64,000 nt of DNA from Thermotomaculum hydrothermale (lineage in GTDB: Bacteria > Acidobacteriota > Holophagae > Thermotomaculales > Thermotomaculaceae), in NCBI RefSeq assembly GCF_016592575.1, contig NZ_AP017470.1:806001-870000 (forward strand), in the 5' to 3' direction. Position 1 is the first letter of the stretch; every line of letters starts with the position of its first letter. Of this stretch, positions 1-8,872 are shown piece by piece. The translations under genes and the position numbers were made by a program. The notes under the pieces are model-generated. The model was not told the DNA's origin. It made no database searches and worked only from the letters and a program-made list of their open reading frames with translations.

Positions 1-1008
1 GAAAGGCTTAAAGGCCTTGAATTGGTGGATATGTTTGTAGAAGAGTACGAAATTGATAAAAGAGATATTTTTGTCGATCCCCTTGCTTTAACTTTGGGTA
101 CAGGGGTTGAAAACTACCATTATGTTGAGGAGATAATTGAAAAATCAAAATATAAAACAATTGTTGGTTTATCTAACTTTTCCCACGGTTTACCTGATAG
201 AAGCAGGCTTAATTCATTTCTTCTAACAAATTTAATTAGAAGGGGCTTAACTGCCTCTATATTAGATATTTCTGACCCAAATATTGCTTCAGTTATTTTT
301 AATAACGAGGCTATTTTTGAAGGGAAAGGTTTTTCTCTGGGAGAAAAGAATGGCTTGGTTTTTAAAGGGGAATTTTCCAAATGGGGCGAGTATCTGATTA
401 AAGGGGATATTGAAAATTTAACCAGAGAGATTATTTCAAGGCTTGAAAAAAGGGATAAAGCCACATTTTTACTTGAAAAAGGGTTAATTGAAAATATGGA
501 AAAAATCGGGAGCTATTTTGAGAAGGGAGCAATTTACCTTCCTCAATTACTCTCTTCAGCAGAAACAATGAAAAACGCTTTTGAGACATTAAAGCCTTAT
601 CTTGAAGAAGAGTTAGCCGGGGAAAATAAAAATAAAAACATGGATAATGCAAGAATACTTCTTTTTACTGTTCAAAACGATGTGCATGATATAGGGAAAA
701 ATATTGTTTTAACAGTTTTAAAGAGTTTTGGTTTTTCTGTCTTTGATGGTGGTATTGATAAATCTCCTGATGAGATTATTGAGGAAATTAATTCAACAAA
801 TGCAAGAGTTGTTGGTTTATCCGCTTTAATGACAACAAGTTTACCTTATATGAGAGAAACAGTAAAAAAAATAAAGGAAAGTCTGCCAGAGGTTAAGGTA
901 ATTGTAGGTGGGGCTGTTGTAACGAAAAGGTTTGCAGAGGAAATTGGAGCCGACGGTTATGGAAAAAATGCCTTTGATGCAGTTAACCTTGTAAGGAATC
1001 TGTTATGA
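1..1008 (+). CDS. metH: Cobalamin-dependent methionine synthase, C-terminal part (5' truncated)
   Basis: The reading frame is open to the first base of the window, so the start lies upstream. The visible part holds the end of a pterin-binding (methyltetrahydrofolate) domain, with the GLSN-F-GLP-R segment typical of MetH, a helical cap, and a cobalamin-binding Rossmann domain with the DVHDIGKN motif; its histidine, the lower axial cobalt ligand, is encoded at 685-687. The protein ends right after the B12 domain, so the S-adenosylmethionine activation domain of long MetH proteins is absent, as in short MetH forms from Thermotoga-like bacteria. It would transfer the methyl group of methyltetrahydrofolate to homocysteine in the cytoplasm. 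The homocysteine domain is expected upstream but is not visible. The stop overlaps the next start by 4 nt. Confidence 0.9.
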   Translation, partial: ERLKGLELVDMFVEEYEIDKRDIFVDPLALTLGTGVENYHYVEEIIEKSKYKTIVGLSNFSHGLPDRSRLNSFLLTNLIRRGLTASILDISDPNIASVIFNNEAIFEGKGFSLGEKNGLVFKGEFSKWGEYLIKGDIENLTREIISRLEKRDKATFLLEKGLIENMEKIGSYFEKGAIYLPQLLSSAETMKNAFETLKPYLEEELAGENKNKNMDNARILLFTVQNDVHDIGKNIVLTVLKSFGFSVFDGGIDKSPDEIIEEINSTNARVVGLSALMTTSLPYMRETVKKIKESLPEVKVIVGGAVVTKRFAEEIGADGYGKNAFDAVNLVRNLL

Positions 1009-1634
1009 AAAAAACTATATTTTTTCTGTTTATAATATTTATTTCATTTTCTGCATTTAGTGATGTTTACAAGTACAAAGACGAAAAAGGGAGGGTTTAC
1101 TTTGTTGATTCAATCTATCAGGTGCCTTTGAATTATAGAAAAAATATGGAGATTTTACCCTCTGGAAAGGATGTAAATAGAGAAGAAAAATTTTTTGCTG
1201 ATATTTTTCTTAACAAAGATACGGTAGTTAAAGCAGGTAATTTTTACTACAATTTTATTTTTTCTAAAATAAAACCTTTATTGGTTTTCTGGCTCATTGT
1301 TTTTGTGATTTTTCTGATTTTAATGTTTAAAATAAAAGATTTTTTATGGATTTTAAATTTGCTTTTGCTATTTTTAATTTTAACTGAAGGAATATATTTA
1401 TTTGGAGTATATCCTGCAGTAAAAAGGGGAACTATAGTTTATTCATATTTAACAACAAGATTTTTTAATAAAAGTATGAGCGTTTCCGAGAGAGTGAAGA
1501 AGTATGCTCTGGAAAATGCAGTTGCAAAAAATCCCTTACCTTTAAATCCTTATTCTTATTATTTGAAAACAAAGAGATTAAAAGAATTCTACAATAAAAT
1601 ATCTTTAGAGGTTTCTATTGGAAATAAAGAATAA
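1005..1634 (+). CDS. DUF4124 domain membrane protein
   Basis: This 209-aa protein begins with a signal peptide (hydrophobic to about residue 18) followed by a short DUF4124 module, recognised by the Y-KYKDEKGRVYFVDS segment. Two closely spaced hydrophobic stretches at about residues 88-130 look like membrane helices, so the DUF4124 module should face the periplasm and the last 80 residues lie after the helices. The function is unknown. A second protein in this window, the lytic transglycosylase at 17.7 kb, carries the same module, suggesting an envelope role. The start codon overlaps the metH stop (ATGA), so the two are translationally coupled. Confidence 0.7.
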   Translation: MKKTIFFLFIIFISFSAFSDVYKYKDEKGRVYFVDSIYQVPLNYRKNMEILPSGKDVNREEKFFADIFLNKDTVVKAGNFYYNFIFSKIKPLLVFWLIVFVIFLILMFKIKDFLWILNLLLLFLILTEGIYLFGVYPAVKRGTIVYSYLTTRFFNKSMSVSERVKKYALENAVAKNPLPLNPYSYYLKTKRLKEFYNKISLEVSIGNKE

Positions 1635-2730
1635 TTTTCAGGGATTGTATGTCCACATCCCGTATTGTATTCAAAGGTGTAAGTATTGCTCTTTTTATTC
1701 AAGAACTGGAAAGATAGAAGAGGATAAATACCTTAACTCATTGACAAATCACTTTAATTTTTTGATAGAAAAATTTGATTTTGTTCCACGCTTTGAAACT
1801 CTTTACTTTGGAGGAGGTACTCCCTCTTTAATGAGTTTGAACTTTTTTGAGAGCTTTCTCGTAAACTTAAATAGATTTATGGATATTTCAAATTTTAAAG
1901 AAATTACAATTGAGGCAAACCCTGAAACATTAACCCAGGATTATTTAAAAGGGTTAAAAGGGCTTGGAGTTAACAGAATAAGTATTGGAGTGCAAAGCAC
2001 AGATGATAATATTTTAAAAAAGCTAAATAGGGTGCATAACAGTAAGAAAGCAGTGGATTCTGTTGAACTTGCTCTGAGGTATTTTAACAATGTATCTGTT
2101 GATTTTATTATTGGGATAAAAGGCCAGGAAGAAAAAAGTGTTAAAGAAATATTTAATTTTCCGTTATTAGATGAACTCAAACATATATCTGTTTATATGC
2201 TCGAAGGGGATAAAAATATTCATTTGAAAGCAGATGATGATTTTTCAGCATTGCTATATAAAAACACAATTGATTTTCTTGGAAGTAAAGGCTTTTATCA
2301 ATATGAAATATCAAATTTTGCAAAAAATGGTTTTCAATCCCTTCACAATTCCCTTTACTGGACTGGAAATAATTACCTTGGGATAGGTGTTTCAGCCCAC
2401 TCATACAAATATACGAAAGAAAATAAAAAAGGAAAGAGGTTTTCAGAGTTGCCAGATTACAATAATTTTGTAAAAAGCAATTTTAAAGCAGAAGTTATTA
2501 ATCTGGAATTTGAAGATTTAGTAAAAGAATTTTTTATGCTTGGATTAAGGATGAAAAAAGGGGTGGATAGGAATGAATTTAAAGACAAATGGGGAGTTGA
2601 TCCGTTTGATTACTTCAAACCTGTTATAGAAAAATTCATTGAGTTTTTTATATTTGATGGGAATAGAATCAGTTTGACAATTGATGGTTTTCTTCTTTCC
2701 AATGAGATATTTGAGGAGATTATTTTTTAA
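1618..2730 (+). CDS. hemW: HemW-like radical SAM protein (heme chaperone family)
   Basis: The protein starts at TTG 1618, supported by an AGAGG ribosome binding site 6 nt upstream inside the preceding gene. The radical SAM cluster motif HIPYC-xxx-C-xx-C uses Cys17, Cys21 and Cys24, followed by FY where oxygen-independent coproporphyrinogen oxidase HemN has another Cys. This pattern, the GGGTPSLM SAM-binding segment and the 370-aa length point to HemW rather than HemN. HemW binds heme and a 4Fe-4S cluster and delivers heme to target proteins; in older annotation it is called a coproporphyrinogen oxidase. It overlaps the DUF4124 gene by 17 nt. Confidence 0.88.
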   Translation: MEIKNNFQGLYVHIPYCIQRCKYCSFYSRTGKIEEDKYLNSLTNHFNFLIEKFDFVPRFETLYFGGGTPSLMSLNFFESFLVNLNRFMDISNFKEITIEANPETLTQDYLKGLKGLGVNRISIGVQSTDDNILKKLNRVHNSKKAVDSVELALRYFNNVSVDFIIGIKGQEEKSVKEIFNFPLLDELKHISVYMLEGDKNIHLKADDDFSALLYKNTIDFLGSKGFYQYEISNFAKNGFQSLHNSLYWTGNNYLGIGVSAHSYKYTKENKKGKRFSELPDYNNFVKSNFKAEVINLEFEDLVKEFFMLGLRMKKGVDRNEFKDKWGVDPFDYFKPVIEKFIEFFIFDGNRISLTIDGFLLSNEIFEEIIF

Positions 2731-2773
2731 TATGATAAAATTTTTGAAATAAATTCAAATGGAGTAAAGTTAA

Positions 2774-4456
2774 ATGGAGAATTGGTCAACAGTAATGGTT
2801 CCAACATTTTACGATGAAACAAAAGAACTTGATAGAGAAAAGCTTAAAAAAATTGCTGATATTTCAGGTTACGATGTTGTCACCCTAAAAAATGTTTTTA
2901 CTGGTAGGGGGCTTGGTTTTATATCAAAAACACCTGATATTGAAAAGATAAACAGAATAACAGCCGGATTGAAAAGTGCAGGCATTCCATTTCTTCCAGC
3001 AAATTATGTTGATGTTGTAAATGAAATAAAGGAAATAAACGCAAAAAGGATAAACCTTGCTAACGATGGGATAAAAGTTGTTTCAAATGAAGGGGATTCA
3101 TACATTATCAAAGATACTATAATTGTAGTGTCTGACATTAAATCACAGGAAGTGTTAACCTTAAAAAAAGCAATTATAAGTGCTGAAAAAATTGCAATAG
3201 TCACAAAGGAAGCTGCTTTTGTAATTGATTTTTCAAATACAGTTATTTTGGATTTAGATGGGAAAAAGGGGGTCTCCAGGAAAGCAAATTTAATTAATAC
3301 TCTGGAAAAATTTAAAGAAAAAAATGAGGTTGTACTTGATTCAACCTTTTTTTATCAAAGCGGTTTTTTTAAAGGGGATTTGGTTTTAATGTCAAGGTTT
3401 ATTGCGTATGCTTTAAAATATGGGTTATATTCACAGAAACTTCCAGATTCTCTTTTTAAAAAAGTGTCATTTAAACAAAAGCCAGTTTACAATCATAAAA
3501 TAATAAATAATTCATTTAAGATTATGTCGCATTTATTAAAGAAAAACTTTAAAGACAATATTGTTTATCTTCCTGCGTTTACCTTAACGGTTATGTTCAT
3601 TCTTATCTATTTCTCATTCAGAACAGGGGACGGGTTATATCTCTTTTTTGCTACTTTGTTAGGATTTATTGTCTTTACTTATAAAATGTTTAGAGTGTGG
3701 AAAATAAAACAGATTATAGAGGATACTCCAACATCAAAACTAAGGTCAATTGCTGCTGGTTTTGTTGAGGTTTCTGGAAAGATTACTTCCCCAAAACCTG
3801 TTATTTCCCCTATTTCAGGTTCTCCCTGTGTCTTTTTTAGATATACTAAAGAAAAGTTTGTAAGAAGTGGTAGAAATTCTCGCTGGGTAACTGTTGAAAT
3901 TGGTGAAGGGTGTGCAGAAAATTGTGTATTAAGAGATGAAACTGGTGAGATAGGGGTAAATGTAAAAAATGCTTCATTCTTTTTGACAAATCTCTATACA
4001 ACAAACACAACCTTCAATGAAATGCAATATGGTTTATTTGGTGCTGACAATGTAAGGTATAAAGAAGAGTATATCCTTGATGGACAGAAGGTTTATGTTC
4101 TTGGTACAGCAAAACCAATTTCTAAAAGTATAAGTTATGGAAAGTTTTTGTCTGAGATAAAGAAAGATAAAGAAAAGATGAAAAAATTTGATTTAGATGG
4201 AAATGGGGTTATTGATTTTGAAGAGTGGGAAATTGCCCAAAAAAAGTTAAGGGATGAATTTCTTGAATATAAGCAATTAAAAGGACAGGCGGCTGATTTG
4301 TTGATAGACTATGATAGAAATAATGGTATTTTTGTTATTTCTAATGAAAAAGAAAGAAGTATTTTAAAAAGGTTAAAGATAGCCCTGCCTTTATATTTTA
4401 TTGGAAGTTTGGTATGTTTAGTATTAACATTATGGTTAACAGTAAATATTTTTTAG
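2774..4456 (+). CDS. GIDE-domain membrane protein with EF-hand loop
   Basis: A 560-aa protein in several parts. Residues 1-260 form a soluble domain I do not recognise. Two membrane helices follow at about 262-305. Residues 320-460 resemble the GIDE/MUL1-type domain found in bacterial membrane proteins beside LemA (PVISPISGSPCVFFRY, then an IGEG stretch). A perfect EF-hand loop, D-L-D-G-N-G-V-I-D-F-E-E, lies at about 472-484, and a last membrane helix ends the protein (536-559). GGAG at 2761-2764 supports the ATG start. LemA follows 9 nt downstream, a pairing known for this family. There is no RING finger, so ubiquitin-ligase activity as in eukaryotic MUL1 should not be assumed. A calcium-responsive role is an inference from the EF-hand only. 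Confidence 0.65.
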   Translation: MENWSTVMVPTFYDETKELDREKLKKIADISGYDVVTLKNVFTGRGLGFISKTPDIEKINRITAGLKSAGIPFLPANYVDVVNEIKEINAKRINLANDGIKVVSNEGDSYIIKDTIIVVSDIKSQEVLTLKKAIISAEKIAIVTKEAAFVIDFSNTVILDLDGKKGVSRKANLINTLEKFKEKNEVVLDSTFFYQSGFFKGDLVLMSRFIAYALKYGLYSQKLPDSLFKKVSFKQKPVYNHKIINNSFKIMSHLLKKNFKDNIVYLPAFTLTVMFILIYFSFRTGDGLYLFFATLLGFIVFTYKMFRVWKIKQIIEDTPTSKLRSIAAGFVEVSGKITSPKPVISPISGSPCVFFRYTKEKFVRSGRNSRWVTVEIGEGCAENCVLRDETGEIGVNVKNASFFLTNLYTTNTTFNEMQYGLFGADNVRYKEEYILDGQKVYVLGTAKPISKSISYGKFLSEIKKDKEKMKKFDLDGNGVIDFEEWEIAQKKLRDEFLEYKQLKGQAADLLIDYDRNNGIFVISNEKERSILKRLKIALPLYFIGSLVCLVLTLWLTVNIF

Positions 4457-4465
4457 GAGGATTAA

Positions 4466-5029
4466 ATGGGAGGATTGATATTCTTAGGTGTTTTTATTTT
4501 TCTCGTATTTATTATAGTTGCTTATTTTGTTGGAGTATATAATAGGCTTGTATCTTTAAAAAACCAGGTGCCTCAGGCATTTGCAAACATTGATGTTTTA
4601 TTGAAACAGAGGCATGATGAGATACCTAAACTTGTTGAAACGGTAAAAGGGTATGCTAAGCATGAGAGAGAAACCTTAGAAAATGTTATTAAAGCAAGAA
4701 ATATGTATACAAATGCAAACACAATTGACGAAAAATTGGAAGCAAACAATATGATTACCGCTGCATTAAGGCAACTCTTTGCACTATCTGAAAGGTATCC
4801 AGAATTGAAGGCAAACGAAAACTTTTTAAATCTTCAAAGAAGGATAACTGACATTGAGAATGCACTTGCAGATAGAAGGGAAATGTACAATTTTTCAGCC
4901 ACTGCGTTTAACACTGCAATAGAGCAAATCCCTGAGGTTTTCATTGCAAGGATGTTAAATTATAAGCCTTTTCCTCTTTTCGAGGCAAATGAAGAGGATA
5001 GACAGGATGTTAAGATTTCTTTTAATTAA
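4466..5029 (+). CDS. lemA: LemA family protein
   Basis: A 187-aa protein with one N-terminal membrane helix (residues 3-25) and a long helical domain facing away from it. The conserved LemA core is clear: LVSLKNQVPQAFANIDVLLK, then RHDEIPKLVETVKGYAKHE. LemA proteins form helical bundles at the membrane; their biochemical role is not settled. AGGAGG sits just before the ATG. The upstream neighbour is a GIDE-domain protein, so the two probably act together. The glycosyltransferase follows after 10 nt and may be in the same transcript. Confidence 0.92.
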   Translation: MGGLIFLGVFIFLVFIIVAYFVGVYNRLVSLKNQVPQAFANIDVLLKQRHDEIPKLVETVKGYAKHERETLENVIKARNMYTNANTIDEKLEANNMITAALRQLFALSERYPELKANENFLNLQRRITDIENALADRREMYNFSATAFNTAIEQIPEVFIARMLNYKPFPLFEANEEDRQDVKISFN

Positions 5030-5039
5030 AGGAGTTTAA

Positions 5040-5924
5040 ATGAAGTTATCGTTGATTATTCCTGTATACAACGAAAAAGAAAATATTGATGCGTTTTTAA
5101 GTGAAGTAATAGAATTTTGCAAAAGTTTTAGTTTTCCTTATGAAATTATTGTTGTTAATGATGGTTCAAGTGATGGAACAGAGAGGATTCTAAATGATTT
5201 TAAAGATGAAAAAGTGAGAATAATTCACCATAAGCACAATATCGGAAATGGCGGTGCAGTAAAAACAGGGATAAGAAATGCAAAAGGTGAGTATGTGATA
5301 ATGATTGACGGTGATGGCCAGCATTATCCGAAAGACATTGCAAGAATTTTAGAAAAGCTTGAAGAGGGATATCATTTGGTTGTTGGAGCAAGGGATTCTA
5401 AATCTCAGGCGAGTTTTTTCAGGGCTTTTGGAAACTTTGTTTACAATAAACTTGCAAGCTATGTAGCGGATTTTGAAATAAAGGATTTAACAAGTGGATT
5501 GAGGGGAGCAAGGAGAGAGGTAATATCTAAGTTCCTATATATGTTCCCGAACGGGTTCTCATATCCATCTACAAGTACTCTTGCAATTTTAAAAGCAGGC
5601 TATTCCCTTTGTTATGTATCTATTAAAACGAGAAAAAGAAAGGGGAAAAGCAAGATAAGAATTTTAAAGGATGGGCTAAAGTTTTTCAATATAATAGCGA
5701 AAATTACAACCTTATTTAGTCCCATGAAGATTTTTTTCCCGGTTTCTCTTTTACTTTTTGTAAGTGCTGTTTTGCATTTTCTTTACAGATATTTTGTGTC
5801 AGGTAAATACACCCTTTTTACAGGAATACTTTTACTTGCTTCAATTTTTACATTACTTATGGGATTGATTTCAGAGCAGATTTCTACCCTGTACTATAAA
5901 GATATTGACACGGAGAATGATTAA
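5040..5924 (+). CDS. Family 2 glycosyltransferase, dolichol-phosphate-mannose-synthase-like
   Basis: The N-terminal 210 residues are a GT-A fold glycosyltransferase: SLIIPVYNEKENI at the start, NDGSSDGTE, and DGDGQHYP carrying the metal-binding D-x-D type site. Two membrane helices occupy the last 80 residues (FFPVSLLLFVSAVLHFL and the helix ending in LLMGLISEQ). This is the layout of bacterial polyprenyl-phosphate glycosyltransferases, which load a sugar onto a lipid carrier at the inner leaflet. The sugar cannot be read from sequence. It follows lemA by 10 nt with a GGAG site. No other cell-wall sugar gene is adjacent. Confidence 0.88.
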   Translation: MKLSLIIPVYNEKENIDAFLSEVIEFCKSFSFPYEIIVVNDGSSDGTERILNDFKDEKVRIIHHKHNIGNGGAVKTGIRNAKGEYVIMIDGDGQHYPKDIARILEKLEEGYHLVVGARDSKSQASFFRAFGNFVYNKLASYVADFEIKDLTSGLRGARREVISKFLYMFPNGFSYPSTSTLAILKAGYSLCYVSIKTRKRKGKSKIRILKDGLKFFNIIAKITTLFSPMKIFFPVSLLLFVSAVLHFLYRYFVSGKYTLFTGILLLASIFTLLMGLISEQISTLYYKDIDTEND

Positions 5925-5932
5925 AAAATATA

Positions 5933-5960
5933 TTGGATTTTTGTTTTTTAATGTTAAAAT
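5933..5960 (+). promoter_or_regulatory. Candidate promoter for the zinc-ribbon membrane protein gene
   Basis: TTGGAT at 5933-5938 and TAAAAT at 5955-5960 are separated by 16 nt in the 78-nt gap before the next gene. The background is very AT-rich, so chance matches are common. Confidence 0.35.
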
Positions 5961-6002
5961 TTAATAGAAATTTACAAGTTAAATACGGGGAGTTATTAAA
6001 TT

Positions 6003-7736
6003 ATGGGAAAGTTTAAACTGAATTTAGTTGTTTTTCTGACAGTGACAATTCTTTTTTCACTTCCCACTTTCTCTCAAAACTTTGATTATGAGTTGCAAAA
6101 CTCTTTAACTCGTGTTTATTTAAATCCAGATATTAATCAAGAGGAAGACTTTAATATTTTTAGAAAAACATTCTTTGCGGAGGGTAATTCTTCTTTCAAT
6201 TACCTTTACGGAATATTAGACAAAAATAATGAAATTAAACAAAGGTATTCTCCCTTTTTTTATAAAGTAGACACCAGGCAGTTTGAAATTTATAAAACAA
6301 CTGTTGATAAAATGGTTAAGGATAGAAAATTTGTATCCGCATGGGTTTTTTCTATTGATACTCTTATAAATTACCTTTCCAATGTCAGTAATTTTCTCCC
6401 GTTTGTTTTAAATTGTATGTCAAAAACATACCTTGTAATTTTTTATTTTATTTTAATTTTAGGTGTTATATCTTTTTTAAGGTTTTTCAGGCTGTTGCTT
6501 TACGATGTTAGAAAACTTTTAGAAAAAAAAGGGTGGGATAATTCCCTTGCGCTTTACATAGCTTTTTTTGTAGTTGTGTTTTTACCTGTGTTTTTTACCA
6601 TTCATTTAAAGTTTTTGCCTGTTTACTGGTTGCTCTTATTCTTTATCTATTCAACTAAAAAAGAGAAAGTGATTACCTATTTTGCTATTGCTTTGTTAAT
6701 GATTGTAAGTTTTATAGGGGTATATCTAACTTCTTTTACAAAAAATGTTTATAAAAACAAGACTTTTTATTATGAAAGTTTAGTTGAACCTTTTTCAGGA
6801 ATTTCTAAAGACAAAAAAACCAGAAGCAATTTTGAAAATTTTGTAAAGGCAGTTTCTTTGTTAAGGCAGGGTAATTCTGTTGATAGTATAAAAGTCTTTA
6901 AAGAAATAGATTCAGATTCAAATCTTTATAAATATGCGTTAAACAATATAGGGGTCGCTTATATTTTTCTATCAAGACCAAAATTAGCGCTTAATTTTTT
7001 TGATGAAGCGGTAAAAAATGGTTTAAATTTTGAGCCAAATATCAACAAGTTTTATTTAAACTCCAAGTTGTATAACATTGTTGAATCTGAAGAGGCTTTA
7101 AAGTCTGCTTATTCTTCCAACCCTTTAAAAACTTCTTTGTGGTTGAGGTTGAATATTAAAGAGCCATTCCCTCAAATTTCAGTTCCATCTTTTAATGAAA
7201 TACTATTCCTTTTTCTTAAAGAATTTTCTTTTTCAAAATCTGTCCACTCACTGAAAATTATTGTCTTCTTGTTATGTTTATTGATTTTTTTAATAATTAT
7301 TCATTTTTTCTCCAAAGACATTTCTGTAACAAAAGGTTGCATAAAATGTGGGACGCCATTTAAGGTTTTTGAATCCCAGAATGATAAATTGTGTACTCAA
7401 TGTGCTTTGTTAAGTAAAAATAAAGGAGATATTTCAAGTGATTTAAAGGAAATAAAAAGAAGAGAAGTAAGGTTGTATTTAACTATAAAGAGATTTTTTG
7501 AAGTAGGATTAGGATTAATTTTTCCAGGGTTCTATAATATTTTTGTCTTACAAAAAGTGTTTTCTGGTTTCTTTATATTTTTGGTTTTCTTTGTTTTATT
7601 GTTGGATTCCTTAAATGCTTATAAAATTACGCATAACTTTTACGTAACAGCACCATTATTTGCAATGGTGTTGATGGTATATCTGATTAACCTGATTAAT
7701 GTTTTCTTTGAGAGAGGGGAAGACTCATGGCTTTAA
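6003..7736 (+). CDS. Polytopic membrane protein with internal zinc ribbon
   Basis: A 577-aa protein not matched to a known family. It starts with a signal-peptide-like segment, then a short polar region, about four membrane helices (residues 135-250), a soluble stretch of about 150 residues with helical-hairpin character reminiscent of TPR units (LYKYALNNIGVAYIFLSRPK), another helix near 415-437, a zinc-ribbon-like module with two CxxC pairs at about 446-449 and 464-467, and two or three final helices. GGGGAG lies 12 nt before the ATG. It overlaps the PATAN gene by 10 nt, so the two are made together. Function is unknown; a membrane-bound partner of the PATAN protein is likely. Confidence 0.6.
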   Translation: MGKFKLNLVVFLTVTILFSLPTFSQNFDYELQNSLTRVYLNPDINQEEDFNIFRKTFFAEGNSSFNYLYGILDKNNEIKQRYSPFFYKVDTRQFEIYKTTVDKMVKDRKFVSAWVFSIDTLINYLSNVSNFLPFVLNCMSKTYLVIFYFILILGVISFLRFFRLLLYDVRKLLEKKGWDNSLALYIAFFVVVFLPVFFTIHLKFLPVYWLLLFFIYSTKKEKVITYFAIALLMIVSFIGVYLTSFTKNVYKNKTFYYESLVEPFSGISKDKKTRSNFENFVKAVSLLRQGNSVDSIKVFKEIDSDSNLYKYALNNIGVAYIFLSRPKLALNFFDEAVKNGLNFEPNINKFYLNSKLYNIVESEEALKSAYSSNPLKTSLWLRLNIKEPFPQISVPSFNEILFLFLKEFSFSKSVHSLKIIVFLLCLLIFLIIIHFFSKDISVTKGCIKCGTPFKVFESQNDKLCTQCALLSKNKGDISSDLKEIKRREVRLYLTIKRFFEVGLGLIFPGFYNIFVLQKVFSGFFIFLVFFVLLLDSLNAYKITHNFYVTAPLFAMVLMVYLINLINVFFERGEDSWL

Positions 7737-8872
7737 AAGGCACTTTAAAAGATTTTAGCCTTGCAGATATTTTTCAGTTAATTGCAATTCAGAAAAAAAC
7801 AGGAATTTTATCTTTAAAAAGAGATGATGAGGAAATAGACGTTTTTTTTCAGGATGGAATGATTGTTGGAGCAGAGTCAAAGAAAGGGAAATCTGATCAT
7901 CTTTTAGGTAAATTACTTGTTAGAATAGGAGCAATAAGCAAAGAGGAACTGGAAATAGCCCTTGAAATACAGAAAAATACAATGAAAAGATTGGGACAAA
8001 TTTTAATTGAAAAGAATTTTATTTCACAGGATGATTTGAAGGAGGCTCTTAAAAAGAGAGTTCTTGAGATAGTTTATAGTTTATTCAGGTGGAGAAGGGG
8101 TAGTTACCATTTTAAGCCTTTAACCAGTGTTGACTATGATAAAGAAAACTTTGAGCCTTTATCCACTGAAAGCGTTTTAATGGAAGGCTTGAGAATGATA
8201 GACGAATGGCCTCTCATTGAAAAGAAACTCTCAAAGCCTGACATGGTTTTCAGAAAGACTGGAAAATTAGAGCCTGAAAAAAAACAGGATGTTGACGCTT
8301 TTCTGGTTGAAGATGAATTTTTGATGGAGAATAAGCCTAATTTGCCTTATGAAATGGAGTATGTTTTGGGGCTTGTTGATGGCATGTCATCTCTTTCTGA
8401 AATTGTAGGAAAATCAAAGCTTATTGAATTTTATACATATAGAGCCCTTTATGATTTATTAGAGCAGGGCTTTATTGAGCCTACTGTTATTAGTGCACCA
8501 TCATTTCCTGACTATACTTCAAAAAGAAAGGCAGAAACAAAGAGCGAAAGGATTTTGCTTATTGCGGTAGTTGTTGGGATTATCTTTATAATTACTCTTT
8601 TCTTTTCTTTTAAATCACCTATAAATGAATTGTTTCCATCTTATTCTACTTTTAAAGATGCTGAGTATATTGAATTGAGTAATGAAGTATCAAAAATAAA
8701 AGAGATTAAAGCAAGGGAAATTCAAAGGCTCCTTAATTTTTCTTTTTCTATGAAACCTGCGGTTTTTATTAGGTTAAACGAAAATAGTTATATTATTCCC
8801 GGAAAATATGGATTAGCTTTGCCGGTTTCTTTTTATCTAAATCAGGAGATTAAAGCTACTGATGAAAAATAA
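7727..8872 (+). CDS. PATAN (DUF4388) domain protein with C-terminal membrane anchor
   Basis: The first 60 residues are a PATAN/DUF4388 domain (MALKGTLKDFSLADIFQLI, then KKTGILSLKRDD), followed by a helical region with the LGKLLVRIGAISKEELEIAL pattern that often follows PATAN domains and resembles the N-terminal helical module of type II/IV secretion ATPases. A membrane helix lies near residues 282-302, with a short tail outside. PATAN domains occur in signalling proteins linked to motility, adhesion and surface behaviour. The partner is unknown. A GAGAGG-type site precedes ATG 7727, which lies inside the end of the upstream membrane protein gene. Confidence 0.8.
   Translation: MALKGTLKDFSLADIFQLIAIQKKTGILSLKRDDEEIDVFFQDGMIVGAESKKGKSDHLLGKLLVRIGAISKEELEIALEIQKNTMKRLGQILIEKNFISQDDLKEALKKRVLEIVYSLFRWRRGSYHFKPLTSVDYDKENFEPLSTESVLMEGLRMIDEWPLIEKKLSKPDMVFRKTGKLEPEKKQDVDAFLVEDEFLMENKPNLPYEMEYVLGLVDGMSSLSEIVGKSKLIEFYTYRALYDLLEQGFIEPTVISAPSFPDYTSKRKAETKSERILLIAVVVGIIFIITLFFSFKSPINELFPSYSTFKDAEYIELSNEVSKIKEIKAREIQRLLNFSFSMKPAVFIRLNENSYIIPGKYGLALPVSFYLNQEIKATDEK

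Noticed and set aside
2774-4456. Ubiquitin ligase function for the GIDE protein
   Set aside because: There is no RING finger; only the GIDE-like domain is shared with MUL1.
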